DNA of 64,000 nt from Sphingomonas hominis. GTDB taxonomy: Bacteria; Pseudomonadota; Alphaproteobacteria; Sphingomonadales; Sphingomonadaceae. Position 1 is the stretch's first letter. Each line of letters opens with the position of its first letter. The notes below the pieces were generated by a model. It was not told where the DNA came from and ran no database searches. It was given only the letters and a program-made list of their open reading frames with translations. The stretch lies in NCBI RefSeq assembly GCF_013328205.1, contig NZ_JABULH010000004.1, forward strand, positions 248,001 to 312,000. The letters run 5' to 3'. Both the position numbers and the translations under genes were made by a program. Below are positions 27,010 to 36,433 of the stretch, one piece after another.

Positions 27010-28406
27010 GACAGATCGAGGGTGCCGCGGTCCTCACCGCCGCCGACATGCGCGCGGTGGAGCAGGCCGCATTCGAGCAGGGTGACAGCGCCGCCGCGAT
27101 GATGCGTCGCGCGGGGCAGGCGTGCGCCGCCGCGATCCGTCGCCTGTCCGCCGGATCGGAGGTGCTGGTGCTGTGCGGACCGGGCAACAACGGCGGCGAC
27201 GGTTACGTCATCGCGGCGACGCTCGCCGCCGACGGCCATCCGGTTCGTGTCGCAGCGCTCGGCACGCCGGGCAGTGACGTGGCGCAGCAAGCGCGTGCCG
27301 GCTGGGTCGGCCCCGTCGAGACGCTGCACGACACAGCGCCGGCGCCGGTGCTGGTCGACGCGCTGTTCGGGATCGGGCTTTCGCACCCGCTCGATCCTGC
27401 AATCGCGCAAGCGCTCCTGGTGCTAATCGCGGCGGCACGGCTAACGATCGCGATCGATCTGCCGAGCGGGGTGGACACCGATAGCGGCGCGCTGCTCGGG
27501 TGCCCGGCGCCTGCCGACATCACCCTTGCCTTGGGCGCGCTCAAGCCTGCGCACCTGCTGCAACCGGCAGCGTCGCACTGCGGCGCGGTTCGCCTGCTCG
27601 ACATCGGCGTGTCCGCGCCCGACACCATGCAGGTGGTCGCCGCGCCCGCGCTGCCGATGCCCGGGCCGCATTCGCACAAGTTCAACCGCGGCATGGTCGC
27701 AATCGTGCGTGGACGCATGGCCGGCGCGGCCGAGCTGGCCGCCGCCGCGGCAATGCACGCGGGTTCCGGCTATGTCGCACTGCTCGGCTCTACGATCCCC
27801 GCCGCACCGCACGCGCTGGTCAGGCGCAAGCTCAATGACGAGTCGCTGGGCGATCCACGCATCGGCGCACTGGTCGTCGGCCCCGGGCTCGGCCGCGACG
27901 ACGACATGCGCGCCACCCTCGAACGCGCGCTCGCCACCGATCACTCACTTGTCGTCGACGGTGACGCGCTCCACCTCGTCACGCCCGAGCAATTGCGCGC
28001 ACGTGGCGGCCAGATGATCCTGACGCCGCACGCCGGCGAGTTCGACGCGTTGTTCGGTTCGAGTGACGCCGGCAAGCTCGACCGCGCCCGCGCCGCCGCG
28101 CAGGCGTCCGGCGCCACGATCGTGTTCAAGGGCGCCGACACCGTGGTCGCCTCGCCCGACGGACGCGCGCGGCTCGCGCCTGCCGCCAGCAACTGGTTGT
28201 CGACCGCGGGCAGCGGCGACGTGCTCGCGGGCGCGATCGCTGCCTGTCTCGCCGCCGGCCTCGATCCGCTCGGCGCCGCCGCGGCCGGCGTGTGGCTGCA
28301 CGGTGAGGCAGCGCGGCGCTGCGGTCCGGCGTTCATCGCCGACGATCTCGCCTGTGCGCTGGGGCCCGCCAGAGCGGCAGTTGCCGGAGCGGTGCCGCCG
28401 CGCTGA
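27006..28406 (+). CDS. nnr: Bifunctional NAD(P)H-hydrate epimerase / ADP-dependent NAD(P)H-hydrate dehydratase
   Basis: 466 aa metabolite-repair enzyme that restores NAD(P)H from its hydrated forms. The N-terminal epimerase (YjeF_N) has VLCGPGNNGGDGYVIAATL and DALFGIGLSHPL; the C-terminal kinase-like dehydratase has GPGLGRDDDMR, the ILTPHAGEFDALF motif and STAGSGDVLAGAIAACLA. The GTG start overlaps the lipoprotein stop (GTGA). Both catalytic halves look intact, and length is near the usual 500. Confidence 0.95.
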   Translation: MRQIEGAAVLTAADMRAVEQAAFEQGDSAAAMMRRAGQACAAAIRRLSAGSEVLVLCGPGNNGGDGYVIAATLAADGHPVRVAALGTPGSDVAQQARAGWVGPVETLHDTAPAPVLVDALFGIGLSHPLDPAIAQALLVLIAAARLTIAIDLPSGVDTDSGALLGCPAPADITLALGALKPAHLLQPAASHCGAVRLLDIGVSAPDTMQVVAAPALPMPGPHSHKFNRGMVAIVRGRMAGAAELAAAAAMHAGSGYVALLGSTIPAAPHALVRRKLNDESLGDPRIGALVVGPGLGRDDDMRATLERALATDHSLVVDGDALHLVTPEQLRARGGQMILTPHAGEFDALFGSSDAGKLDRARAAAQASGATIVFKGADTVVASPDGRARLAPAASNWLSTAGSGDVLAGAIAACLAAGLDPLGAAAAGVWLHGEAARRCGPAFIADDLACALGPARAAVAGAVPPR

Positions 28407-28473
28407 CGTCGCACGTGTCGGAACGGTGCCGCACCCGCGTGACGCGCCGGGCAAACCGCTCTACGGCACCGCG

Positions 28474-29646
28474 ATGAGCATCATTCTACGCGTCGCAGCG
28501 CGCGGCGAGGGCGTCGCCGAGGACGGCCGCCACGTCGCCTTTGCCGCACCCGGTGACAGCCTGGCACCCGACGGCACGATCACGCCCGGCCCGCACCACC
28601 AGACTCCACCGTGCCGCCACTTCCCAGAATGTGGCGGGTGCCAGCTCCAGCACCTCGACGACGAGAGCTGGTCCGCCTTCCTGACCGACCGCATCGCCGG
28701 CGCGCTCGCCGCGCAGGGGCTGACGACCGACATACGCGCCGCCCAATTGTCGTCGCCGCGCACGCGCCGCCGCGCGACGCTGCACTACGACCCCGCCGGC
28801 CGGCTCGGCTTCGCGGCGGAGAAGAGCCATCAACTGATCGACCTGCACGAATGCCACGTGCTCGCGCCCGAGTTGTTCGCGCTGGTGCGCCCGCTCAAGC
28901 GCCTGCTGCCGGTGTTCAAGCCCAAGCGCCGCCTCGACGTTCACCTGATCCTCGCCGATCAGGGCGTCGACGTACTGATCACCGGCGTGACGCCGTCCGG
29001 GCTCAAGCACGCCGACGCGATCACCGACTTCGCGCAGGCGCACCGCGTCGCGCGGATCGCGTTCGACGACGGGCTCGGCCCCGAGACGCATTGGGAGCCC
29101 GACGCGGTCACGATCACGCTCGGCAACACGCCTGTACCGCTGCCGCCCGCCGCCTTCCTCCAGGCGACGCGCGAAGGCGAGGCGGCGCTGGTCGCCGCGG
29201 TGCACGAGGCGATCGGGAGCCCACGCATCACCGCCGACCTGTTCGCCGGGCTAGGCACCTTCGCATTGTCACTACCCGGCCGCGTCTATGCCGCCGAAGG
29301 CGGACGTGACGCGATCCTGTCATTGAAGGCCGGCGCTGACCGCGCGCAGCGGCTCTTCTTCACCGAGCACCGCGACCTTTACCGTCGCCCGCTCACCACC
29401 GCCGAGCTCGACCGCTTCGACGCGGTCGTGCTCGATCCGCCGCGCGCCGGTGCGCGCGAGCAGATCGACGCGCTCGCTGCCGCACGCGTTCCGCACGTCG
29501 CCTACGTTTCGTGCAATCCCAGTAGCTTCGCGCGCGATGCCAAGATCATGTGCGAAGGCGGCTATCACCTCGATTGGATTGTGCCGGTCGGGCAGTTCCG
29601 CTGGTCGACCCACACCGAACTCGCCGCTCGCTTCTCGCGTCAATAA
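28474..29646 (+). CDS. RlmD/TrmA-like RNA (uracil-5-)-methyltransferase
   Basis: 390 aa from ATG 28474. The early segment carries Fe-S cysteines ([15 protein letters not shown]). The SAM motif reads [13 protein letters not shown], then [17 protein letters not shown], and the catalytic Cys sits in [15 protein letters not shown]. The protein methylates C5 of a uridine in rRNA or tRNA; an N-terminal TRAM-like beta region is very short. Which uridine cannot be told. Its last seven bases overlap the truA 3' end on the other strand. Confidence 0.9.
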   Translation: MSIILRVAARGEGVAEDGRHVAFAAPGDSLAPDGTITPGPHHQTPPCRHFPECGGCQLQHLDDESWSAFLTDRIAGALAAQGLTTDIRAAQLSSPRTRRRATLHYDPAGRLGFAAEKSHQLIDLHECHVLAPELFALVRPLKRLLPVFKPKRRLDVHLILADQGVDVLITGVTPSGLKHADAITDFAQAHRVARIAFDDGLGPETHWEPDAVTITLGNTPVPLPPAAFLQATREGEAALVAAVHEAIGSPRITADLFAGLGTFALSLPGRVYAAEGGRDAILSLKAGADRAQRLFFTEHRDLYRRPLTTAELDRFDAVVLDPPRAGAREQIDALAAARVPHVAYVSCNPSSFARDAKIMCEGGYHLDWIVPVGQFRWSTHTELAARFSRQ

Positions 29647-30377
29647 TCCGCGGCGACGAAGAACAGGCCATCGGGCGGCGCGTTGAGGCCGAGTTGAGCG
29701 CGGTCCGCGGCCTGAAGCGCCTCGCGTAACCGCTCGACGCTCCACCGCCCGAGGCCGACGAGTACGAGGCAGCCGACCATCGAGCGCACCTGATGGTGGA
29801 GGAACGATCGCGCCGCCGCTTCTACCATCACGCGATCGCCCACGCGCCGGACGCCCAGCCGCGTGAGCGTCTTGACCGGGCTCGCCGACTGACAATGGAC
29901 CGAGCGAAAGGTCGTGAAGTCATGCTTCCCGACCAGCACCTGCGCCGCCCCAGCCATCGCCTCCGCGTCGAGCGGCTGCGGCACCTGCCACGCGAGGCCA
30001 CGCTCGAACGTCAGCGGCGCACGGCGATTGACGATGCGATACTCATAGGAGCGCCCCAGGCACGAGAAGCGCGCGTGCCAGTCGTCCGGCACTTCCTCGC
30101 ACGCGAGCACCGCGACCGGCTGCGGGCGGAGCCGCGCGTTGAGCGCCTCCATCAACCGGAACGGCGTGATCACCTTTGCGACGTCGACGTGCGCGCGCAT
30201 CGCGAGCCCGTGGACCCCGGCGTCGGTCCGCCCCGCGGCATGCACCGTCGCGTCCTCGCCGGTGATCGTGTGCAGCGCGTCCTCGATCGCGCCCTGCACG
30301 CTGGCGCCGTGCGGTTGGCGCTGCCACCCCATGAATGGCCGCCCGTCGAACTCGACCGTCAGCGCGAAGCGCGTCAC
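29640..30377 (-). CDS. truA: tRNA pseudouridine(38-40) synthase TruA
   Basis: 245 aa. The catalytic Asp is in [14 protein letters not shown] (about residue 52) and the opening [20 protein letters not shown] is standard for TruA. GTG 30377 is chosen because it begins this conserved opening and overlaps the fmt stop (GTGA); a longer in-frame extension runs into fmt. It modifies U38-U40 of the anticodon stem-loop. The 3' end overlaps that of the convergent methyltransferase gene by seven bases. Confidence 0.96.
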   Translation of the reverse strand: MTRFALTVEFDGRPFMGWQRQPHGASVQGAIEDALHTITGEDATVHAAGRTDAGVHGLAMRAHVDVAKVITPFRLMEALNARLRPQPVAVLACEEVPDDWHARFSCLGRSYEYRIVNRRAPLTFERGLAWQVPQPLDAEAMAGAAQVLVGKHDFTTFRSVHCQSASPVKTLTRLGVRRVGDRVMVEAAARSFLHHQVRSMVGCLVLVGLGRWSVERLREALQAADRAQLGLNAPPDGLFFVAADY

Positions 30378-31288
30378 GCGAGCTCGGTCCCCGACCGGAC
30401 CGGAAATCCGCGCAGCATCTCCTCCGCGCTCGTGACTCCGCGCCCGGCGCGCTGCACCAAGGTCGGGCGGATCGCGCCGTCGCCGCAGCCGATCGTCAGC
30501 GCGGCGTCGACCGTCACGCCCTCGCCGCCGGGGAAGGTGAACGGCAGCACGTCGGCGGCGAGCAATTTGACGCGCTCGCCCGCGAGCTCGAACCACGCGC
30601 CCGGCGCCGGGTTGAGCCCGCGCACCATCCGCTCGATCTCGCCTGCGCTGCGGGTCCAGTCGATCTTCGCCTCGGCCTTGCTGATCTTCGCGGCATAGGT
30701 GACACCATCGCCTGGCTGCGGCACCGGCGGGTGCGCGTCCACGTCGGCCAGCACCTCGACCATCAACCGCGCACCCATCTGCGCCAGCTCGGCGGTCAAC
30801 TCACCCGCGGTCTTGCGCTCGACCGGGGTCCGTCCCGCCAGCCGCACCGGCCCGGTGTCGAGCCCCGCCTCCATCTGCATGATCCCGACACCCGTCTCCG
30901 CGTCGCCCGCCATGATCGCGCGCTGGACCGGCGCCGCGCCGCGCCAGCGTGGCAAGAGCGAGCCGTGAACGTTCAGACACCCGAGCCGCGGCGCGTCGAG
31001 CACCGCCTGCGGCAGGATCAGCCCGTACGCCGCGACCACGCCGACGTCCGCGTTCAGCGCCGCAAATGCCGCCTGCTCCTCCGCGCCTTTCAACGACACG
31101 GGCGTTCGCACCGCGATGCCCAGCGCCTCCGCGCGCCGCTGCACCGGCGAGGCGACCAGTTCTCGCCCACGCCGTCCGCCCGGCCGCGGCGGCTGGCTGT
31201 ACGCCGCGACGATCTCGTGTCCGGCCTCCACCAGCGCGTCGAGCGTCGGCACCGCGAAATCGGGGGTTCCCATGAAGACGATCCGCAT
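30374..31288 (-). CDS. fmt: Methionyl-tRNA formyltransferase
   Basis: 304 aa. It formylates initiator Met-tRNA. The start is ATG 31288 ([16 protein letters not shown]). The formyl-donor motif [18 protein letters not shown] is intact, including the catalytic His and the SLLP element, and DTGP and the C-terminal oligonucleotide-binding domain follow. It lies 80 bases from the divergent recR and is coupled to truA. def, whose product acts on the same formyl group, is close by in the opposite direction. Confidence 0.97.
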   Translation of the reverse strand: MRIVFMGTPDFAVPTLDALVEAGHEIVAAYSQPPRPGGRRGRELVASPVQRRAEALGIAVRTPVSLKGAEEQAAFAALNADVGVVAAYGLILPQAVLDAPRLGCLNVHGSLLPRWRGAAPVQRAIMAGDAETGVGIMQMEAGLDTGPVRLAGRTPVERKTAGELTAELAQMGARLMVEVLADVDAHPPVPQPGDGVTYAAKISKAEAKIDWTRSAGEIERMVRGLNPAPGAWFELAGERVKLLAADVLPFTFPGGEGVTVDAALTIGCGDGAIRPTLVQRAGRGVTSAEEMLRGFPVRSGTELA

Positions 31289-31368
31289 GGCCGAGCCTTT
31301 TCCACATCGCGCGGCGTGCGTCACCCCACGCGCTGGCGCACGGGGCAGGGGATCGCCATATACCACGC

Positions 31369-31965
31369 ATGGCATCCCCCGAGATCGAGGCGCTGACGCA
31401 GGCGCTGTCCCGTCTGCCCGGCTTCGGTCCCCGCTCGGCCAGACGCGCGGTGCTGCACCTGGTCAAGAAGCGTGAGAATGCGCTCGTCCCCTTGCGCGCC
31501 GCGCTGACCGCGGTGGAGGAACGGCTGTCGACCTGCTCGACCTGCGGCAACGTCGACACCAGCGACCCGTGCGCGATCTGCGCCGACTCCCGCCGCGACC
31601 AGCGCTCGCTGTGCGTGGTGGAGGACGTGAGCGACCTGTGGGCGCTGGAGCGCTCGCGGTTGTTCCCCGGCCGCTTTCACGTGCTCGGCGGGCGTTTGTC
31701 GGCGCTCGAAGGCGTCCGGCCCGAGGATCTCGCGATCGAACCGCTCGTCGCGCGCGTCGCCAAGGGGGAGATCGACGAGGTCGTGCTCGCAATGAACGCG
31801 ACGCTGGAGGGGCAGACGACGGCGCATTACGTCGCCGACCGGTTGGAGCGCTATCCGGTGCGGCTGACCCAGCTCGCGCACGGCCTGCCGGTCGGCGGCG
31901 AGCTCGACTATCTCGACGAGGGCACGCTCGCCCAGGCGCTCCGCGCGCGCCGTCCCGTCGCTTGA
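31369..31965 (+). CDS. recR: Recombination mediator protein RecR
   Basis: 198 aa, the standard length. Helix-hairpin-helix ([16 protein letters not shown]), a four-Cys zinc finger ([16 protein letters not shown]), and the Toprim domain ([14 protein letters not shown], then [15 protein letters not shown]) are in the normal order. RecR works with RecF/RecO in gap repair and RecA loading. ATG 31369; def follows after 32 bases on the same strand. Confidence 0.98.
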   Translation: MASPEIEALTQALSRLPGFGPRSARRAVLHLVKKRENALVPLRAALTAVEERLSTCSTCGNVDTSDPCAICADSRRDQRSLCVVEDVSDLWALERSRLFPGRFHVLGGRLSALEGVRPEDLAIEPLVARVAKGEIDEVVLAMNATLEGQTTAHYVADRLERYPVRLTQLAHGLPVGGELDYLDEGTLAQALRARRPVA

Positions 31966-31997
31966 CGCTGCAATGACGGCGACCTAGCTGCCCCGTC

Positions 31998-32564
31998 ATG
32001 GCCATTCTCCCGATCGTAGAAGTCCCCGATCCCGTCCTGCGCAAGATGTGCGCGCCCGTCGTCGAGGTGACAGACGAGGTACGCGGCATCGTGTCCGACA
32101 TGTTCGACACGATGTACGACGCGCGCGGCATCGGCCTCGCCGCGAGCCAGGTCGGCATCCTCCAGCGCATCGTCGTGATCGACTTGCAGGAGCGACCTGA
32201 AGGCGATGAGACGGCCGAGAGCGCCGACGAGGATCGAGCAGAGGCTGACGCCGGCGGCACGCGCAACCCGCACGCGTTCATCAATCCCGAGCTGGTGTCG
32301 GTCAGCGAGGAAACCTCGACCTACAACGAGGGTTGCCTCTCGATCCCCGAGCAATATGCCGAGGTGACCCGCCCCGCGCGCTGCCACGTCCGTTGGCTAG
32401 ACACCGACGGGCAGCCGCACGAGCAGGAGTTCGACGGGCTGATGGCGACGTGCATGCAGCACGAGATCGATCACCTGAACGGCGTGCTGTTCACCGACCA
32501 TATCTCGCGATTGAAGCGCGGTATGTTGATGAAGAAGCTCGACAAGATGCGCCGCAACGGTTGA
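31998..32564 (+). CDS. def: Peptide deformylase
   Basis: 188 aa metalloprotease that removes the N-formyl group from nascent proteins. The three motifs are intact: GIGLAASQVG, EGCLSIPEQ (Cys ligand) and QHEIDHLNGVLF (two His ligands and the catalytic Glu). Between the strand VVIDLQ and NPHAFINPELV there is an acidic insertion of roughly 25 residues, rich in Glu, Asp and Ala, which most deformylases lack. It is probably a surface loop. Confidence 0.97.
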   Translation: MAILPIVEVPDPVLRKMCAPVVEVTDEVRGIVSDMFDTMYDARGIGLAASQVGILQRIVVIDLQERPEGDETAESADEDRAEADAGGTRNPHAFINPELVSVSEETSTYNEGCLSIPEQYAEVTRPARCHVRWLDTDGQPHEQEFDGLMATCMQHEIDHLNGVLFTDHISRLKRGMLMKKLDKMRRNG

Positions 32565-32574
32565 GCGCTTAACT

Positions 32575-32595
32575 CCCCTCCCTGGAAGGGAGGGG
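32575..32595. repeat. C/G-rich hairpin after def
   Basis: CCCCTCCCT and AGGGAGGGG form a perfect 9-base stem with a GGA loop, 10 bases after the def stop, followed by a G-rich run (CCGGGGGTGGG). There is no T-tract. From memory, this type of sequence is common between genes in alphaproteobacteria. It could weakly terminate def transcripts. The 32565-32881 gap also holds the dispersed repeat copy and the TGACNTT element; I see no gene. Confidence 0.55.
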
Positions 32596-32697
32596 CCGGG
32601 GGTGGGTAGGCTACGCGCGAAGCATCGGCGCCGACAGCTTCGCCGGACGGCGCGATTTGGCTCGGAAGGTGGAGCAGGCAACGCGCTCCTTCTTCTC

Positions 32698-32740
32698 GTC
32701 ACCCCGAACCTGGTCCAGGCCCCGCTGCTTTCTACGCAGC
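32698..32740. repeat. Dispersed intergenic repeat, copy 2
   Basis: GTCACCCCGAACCTGGTCC through CTTTCTACGCAGC matches the copy at 7402-7447 at 36 of 43 aligned positions with a three-base deletion. The hairpin of copy 1 is decayed here. Like copy 1, it lies in the same gap as a TGACNTT pair. Confidence 0.6.
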
Positions 32741-32826
32741 TCATCCGCGTCCCAAATACCCCCTATCCTACACTGGCTGTTCGATCTATGTTCCGCCTCC
32801 TGCGCCGCCCCCCACGCGCGCAGGCC

Positions 32827-32870
32827 CGCGCGCGCAGCCGCGTAGGGCTGTGACTTTCGTGACCTTCCAC
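32827..32870 (+). repeat. TGACNTT element, long copy 1 (upstream of rmuC)
   Basis: A 44-base stretch of alternating CG, then GCGTAGGG, then TGACTTT (32851) and TGACCTT (32860) with a 9-base period, ending CCAC. It matches the copy at 47102-47145 at 37 of 44 positions by hand count. It ends 11 bases before the rmuC ATG, so it is in the leader or promoter of that gene. Confidence 0.6.
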
Positions 32871-32881
32871 CGGAGCGCCGC

Positions 32882-34300
32882 ATGGCCGAGACACTGCTGA
32901 TCGCCCTCATCGCGCTGGTCGTCGGCGCCGCACTCGGCTGGTTCCTGACGCGGCAGGCCACGAGCGGCGTGACAGCCGAGCGCGACCAGATGCGCGGGGA
33001 GCGTGACGCCGCGCGTGCCGAGCGCGACGCACAGACCGAGCAATTCCGCCGCGCCATCGCCGATCTGGCGGGTGCCGAGGAACGTGCCCGCGCCGCCGAA
33101 CACCTCCGCCGCGACCTCGCCCAAGCGCGCGACGAACGCGAGACCGCGCGTCTCCACGTCTCGCGGCTGGAAGCCGAGGGTCGCGCCGCCGAGCAGCGCA
33201 TCGCCGACCTGAAAGTCGCCGCCGACGAGATGAGCCTCCGCTTCAAGGAGGTCGCGCAGTCCGCGCTCGGCGACGCGCAGAAGCAGTTCCTCGACCGCGC
33301 CGAGGCACGCCTCCGCCAGAGCGAGGAAGCGACGGGGCAGGGGATCAAGGCGCTGCTGCAACCCGTCAACGACCGCCTGCTGCGCTACGAGGAAGGCGTC
33401 CAGCGGATCGAGGCCGAGCGCCGCGACGCCTTCGGCCAGCTCCATGGCCAGATCGAGGCGATGCGCACCGGGCAGGAACGCGTGTCGAGCGAGGCTGCCA
33501 AGCTCGTCAACGCGCTACGCAATGCCCCTAAGGCACGCGGTCGCTGGGGTGAGCAGCAGCTCCGCAACGTGCTCGAATCGTGCGGCCTCGCCGAACATAC
33601 CGACTTCCAGATGGAGGTCAGCGTGTCGCTCGACGACGGCGCGCGGCTGCGCCCCGACGCGATCGTGCGTATCCCCGGCGGCAAGTCGCTGATTATCGAC
33701 GCCAAGGTGTCGTTGAACGCCTACCAGGACGCGTTCGGCGCGGTGGACGAGAACGAGCGCCAGCTCGGCCTCGCCGCGCATGCGCTCTCCATGCGCAACC
33801 ATGTGCTGTCGCTCGGCGCCAAGGCTTATTGGACGCAGTTCGACGACGCGCCCGACTATGTCATCATGTTCGTGCCCGGCGAACACTTCCTCGGTGCCGC
33901 GCTCGAGCACGACCCGAAGCTGTGGGACGACGCCTTCGATCGCCGCGTGCTGCTTGCGACGCCGACCAACCTAATTGCGATCGCGCGCACCGTCTCGGCG
34001 GTGTGGCGGCAGGAGAAACTCGCCGCACAGGCGCAGGAGATCGCAACGCTCGGCAAGGAGCTCTACAGCCGTCTTGCGGTGATGGGCGGGCACGTCGCCA
34101 AACTCGGCAAAAACCTCGACACCGCGATGGGCGCGTACAATTCGTTCGTCGGCAGCCTGGAGAGCCAGGTGCTGACCAGCGCGCGCCGCTTCGAAGCGCT
34201 CAACATCGATACCGGCACCAAGTCGATCGAGTCGCTGCCGGTCGGCGAGCAGGCGGTGCGGCCGCTCACCAAGCTCAGCTACGACGCGGCGGCGGAGTAA
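32882..34300 (+). CDS. rmuC: DNA recombination protein RmuC homologue
   Basis: 472 aa. One N-terminal membrane anchor (LLIALIALVVGAALGWFL), a long coiled coil (about 30-190) and the conserved nuclease-like core (GRWGEQQLRNVLESCGL, then PDAIVRIPGGKSLIIDAKVSL, YVIMFVPGEHFLGAAL). RmuC limits DNA inversions and is related to restriction-endonuclease-fold proteins; the DAKVSLNAY segment has the Asp and Lys of such a core. ATG 32882 follows the CCGGAGCG Shine-Dalgarno sequence. It converges with the arginase-family gene with four bases between. Confidence 0.93.
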   Translation: MAETLLIALIALVVGAALGWFLTRQATSGVTAERDQMRGERDAARAERDAQTEQFRRAIADLAGAEERARAAEHLRRDLAQARDERETARLHVSRLEAEGRAAEQRIADLKVAADEMSLRFKEVAQSALGDAQKQFLDRAEARLRQSEEATGQGIKALLQPVNDRLLRYEEGVQRIEAERRDAFGQLHGQIEAMRTGQERVSSEAAKLVNALRNAPKARGRWGEQQLRNVLESCGLAEHTDFQMEVSVSLDDGARLRPDAIVRIPGGKSLIIDAKVSLNAYQDAFGAVDENERQLGLAAHALSMRNHVLSLGAKAYWTQFDDAPDYVIMFVPGEHFLGAALEHDPKLWDDAFDRRVLLATPTNLIAIARTVSAVWRQEKLAAQAQEIATLGKELYSRLAVMGGHVAKLGKNLDTAMGAYNSFVGSLESQVLTSARRFEALNIDTGTKSIESLPVGEQAVRPLTKLSYDAAAE

Positions 34301-34304
34301 GAGC

Positions 34305-35291
34305 TCAACGCCGCATCAGCCCGATCGCGACGGTCACCAGCCGCACTGCGATCTGCGCGCAGAGCCGCTGCGGATCGTCGCGGCTTGGCACGTACTCGGC
34401 GAGAAGAAGCCCGACGATCTGCCCGCGCGCTGCGAGACCGTGGAGCAGGTCAAGGCAATCCTCGTAGGTCAGCCCGCCCGGCGTCGGCATCGCCACCGCC
34501 GGGAAGGCGGCAGGATCGATCCCGTCGCAGTCGATCGACACGACGTAGCGCTCGCCCCCCGGCCGCTCGTCAAGCACCGCCTCGGCACCGCGTCGATGCC
34601 ACTCGCGTGCCGTAAGGATCTGGTCACCGAAGGCGCGCGCGTCATCGTGCTGCCATGCCGCGCCGCTGCCCAGGCCACGAATGCCGACCTGGAGCATGCC
34701 CGTCACCCACGGCATCTCGGCAACGCGCCGCATCGGCGAGCCATAGCCATTGTCCTCGTCCTGGATCGTCCCGCCCCAGTCGACGTGCGCGTCGATCTGC
34801 ACCACCGTCACTGGGCCGAAGCGATCAAAGGCGGCGAGCACCGGGATCGGCACCGAATCGTCGCCGCCCAGCACCACCGGCAAGGCGCCGGCATCCAGCA
34901 CTTGCTCGACCGCGGCGGCGATGCGGTGGCGGTTGCCGTCGGCATCCTGAACCTTGGTCACGACGTCGCCGATGTCGACTCCGACCGACACCGGATCGGC
35001 ACCTTTGGTCAGCAACGTGGCGTTCAAGTCGAAGTCATGCTGCGATACCTGCCCGGCGAACTGCTGCGATGCCGCTCGGATTGCACCGGGTGCATCGGCG
35101 GAATGGCTGCGCTGGGCGGGATCGTACGGCGTCGCCTCGGCAGCGCCCAACACCACGACAGGCGTGTCGGGCAGGTCGTCGAGCGTGGCGGCGGGAAGGC
35201 GAAGGAAGGTGGGGAAGCCGGTAGTCACGGCGCACAGAACCCACGGCTTTGCGCTTCGTTGCTGATCTTTGTTGGTCAGGCGGTGAGCCAT
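34305..35291 (-). CDS. Arginase/agmatinase family (ureohydrolase) protein
   Basis: 328 aa from ATG 35291; a TTG four codons upstream is also in frame. The ureohydrolase fold shows its metal motifs: GGDDSVPIP, DAHVDWG and SIDCDGIDPAAFP. In the first, the usual His of GGDHS is an Asp, so one Mn ligand differs from canonical arginases and agmatinases. The opening 75 residues are longer than usual and contain VVVLGAAEATPYDP. Substrate (agmatine, guanidino acid or another) is not decidable. It follows the TrmH-family gene by about 40 bases on the same strand. Confidence 0.85.
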   Translation of the reverse strand: MAHRLTNKDQQRSAKPWVLCAVTTGFPTFLRLPAATLDDLPDTPVVVLGAAEATPYDPAQRSHSADAPGAIRAASQQFAGQVSQHDFDLNATLLTKGADPVSVGVDIGDVVTKVQDADGNRHRIAAAVEQVLDAGALPVVLGGDDSVPIPVLAAFDRFGPVTVVQIDAHVDWGGTIQDEDNGYGSPMRRVAEMPWVTGMLQVGIRGLGSGAAWQHDDARAFGDQILTAREWHRRGAEAVLDERPGGERYVVSIDCDGIDPAAFPAVAMPTPGGLTYEDCLDLLHGLAARGQIVGLLLAEYVPSRDDPQRLCAQIAVRLVTVAIGLMRR

Positions 35292-35330
35292 CCAACTAGG
35301 CAAGCGCGTCGCGATGTCGCATCAACAGTA

Positions 35331-36128
35331 TCAGCGATGCCGGGCGAGCACCTCGTAAGCCATCACCGCGGTCGCGACGGCTGCGTTCAGGCTATCCGCC
35401 TTGCCCAGCATCGGCAGCTTGACCAGCAGGTCGCACGCCGCCTCATAATCGTCGGGCAACCCTTGCGCCTCGTTGCCGGTCAGCAGGAACGTCGGCGCGG
35501 CATAATCGGCGGTGCGGTAATCATGCTCGGTCTGGAGGCTCAAGCCCACCAATTGCCCCGGCCCGGCGCGAAGCCAAGCGATGAAGGGCGCCCACTCGGT
35601 CCGCACGATTGGCACGGTGAACAGCGCCCCCATGCTGGCGCGCACGGCCTCGACCGAGAAAGGATCGACGCACTCGCCGACGAGGATCAGCCCGCCGGCA
35701 CCGACCGCGTCGCCGGTGCGCAGGATCGTGCCGAGATTGCCCGGATCGCGCAGCCGCTCGGCCACGAGCCAGATTGGCGAATTCGTTCGGTCGAGCGCGG
35801 ACAGCGGCGTCTCGAACGCCGCGAACACGCCGACTACCGCCTGCGGATTGTCCTTGCCCGACAGCTTCGACAGGATGTCGGGCGTGGTCTCGATCGCCTC
35901 ACCGCCCGACGCCTCGACCGCGTTGATCAGCGCGCCAACCAGTGGGTGTCCGGCGGAGGCAGCGGCGAAGAACAGGAAGCGCGGCACACGCCCGGTCTCG
36001 CGTGCCTCGGTCAGGATGCGCAAACCCTCGGCCAGGAACAGGCCCTGTTCGCGACGGTGGCGCTTGTCGCGCAGGTCGCGGACCTGCTTGATCAGCGGGT
36101 TGGAATAAGCGGTGATCTGGCGCGGCAT
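35331..36128 (-). CDS. TrmH/SpoU family RNA 2'-O-methyltransferase
   Basis: 265 aa. An N-terminal substrate-binding domain (QITAYSNPLIKQVRDLRDKRHR, typical of rRNA 2'-O-methyltransferases) is followed by the SPOUT knot: motif 1 LVAERLRDPGNLGTILRTGDAVG, motif 2 with LILVGECVDPFSVEAVRASMGALF, and motif 3 FLLTGNEAQGLPDDY plus LPMLGKADSLNAAVATAVMAYE. The deep knot with its SAM loop is intact. The target nucleotide is unknown. ATG 36128; HPr gene ends 35 bases upstream on the same strand. Confidence 0.93.
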   Translation of the reverse strand: MPRQITAYSNPLIKQVRDLRDKRHRREQGLFLAEGLRILTEARETGRVPRFLFFAAASAGHPLVGALINAVEASGGEAIETTPDILSKLSGKDNPQAVVGVFAAFETPLSALDRTNSPIWLVAERLRDPGNLGTILRTGDAVGAGGLILVGECVDPFSVEAVRASMGALFTVPIVRTEWAPFIAWLRAGPGQLVGLSLQTEHDYRTADYAAPTFLLTGNEAQGLPDDYEAACDLLVKLPMLGKADSLNAAVATAVMAYEVLARHR

Positions 36129-36163
36129 CGGCTAGCAGACCGGGAGGGAGCGGCTCGGCGGGA

Positions 36164-36433
36164 TCACTCCTCGCCGAACTTGTCCTCCACCAGCGCGCAC
36201 ATCGTCGCGACCACCGCCTCGGCCTCGTCGCCCTCGGCGCTGATCGTGATCGTGTCGCCCTTGGCCGCGCCCAGCATCATCAGCCCCATGATCGACGTGC
36301 CGGTGACGGTCGAGCCGCCGCGTGCCACCTCGACCGGGATCGGCTGCCCGGCGGCGAGCGTCACGAACTTGGCGCTCGCCCGCGCGTGCAGCCCGCGGCG
36401 GTTGGTGATCTCGACGGTGCGCGACGCGCTCAC
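36164..36433 (-). CDS. ptsH: HPr phosphocarrier protein
   Basis: 89 aa. The active-site His16 lies in NRRGLHARASAKFV, and the regulatory Ser47 in TGTSIMGLMML is the site phosphorylated by HprK. No sugar permease is nearby; it stands with EIIA, RapZ and HprK. In alphaproteobacteria such truncated systems serve regulation rather than transport. The ATG overlaps the EIIA stop by four bases (ATGA region), so the genes are coupled. Confidence 0.95.
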   Translation of the reverse strand: MSASRTVEITNRRGLHARASAKFVTLAAGQPIPVEVARGGSTVTGTSIMGLMMLGAAKGDTITISAEGDEAEAVVATMCALVEDKFGEE

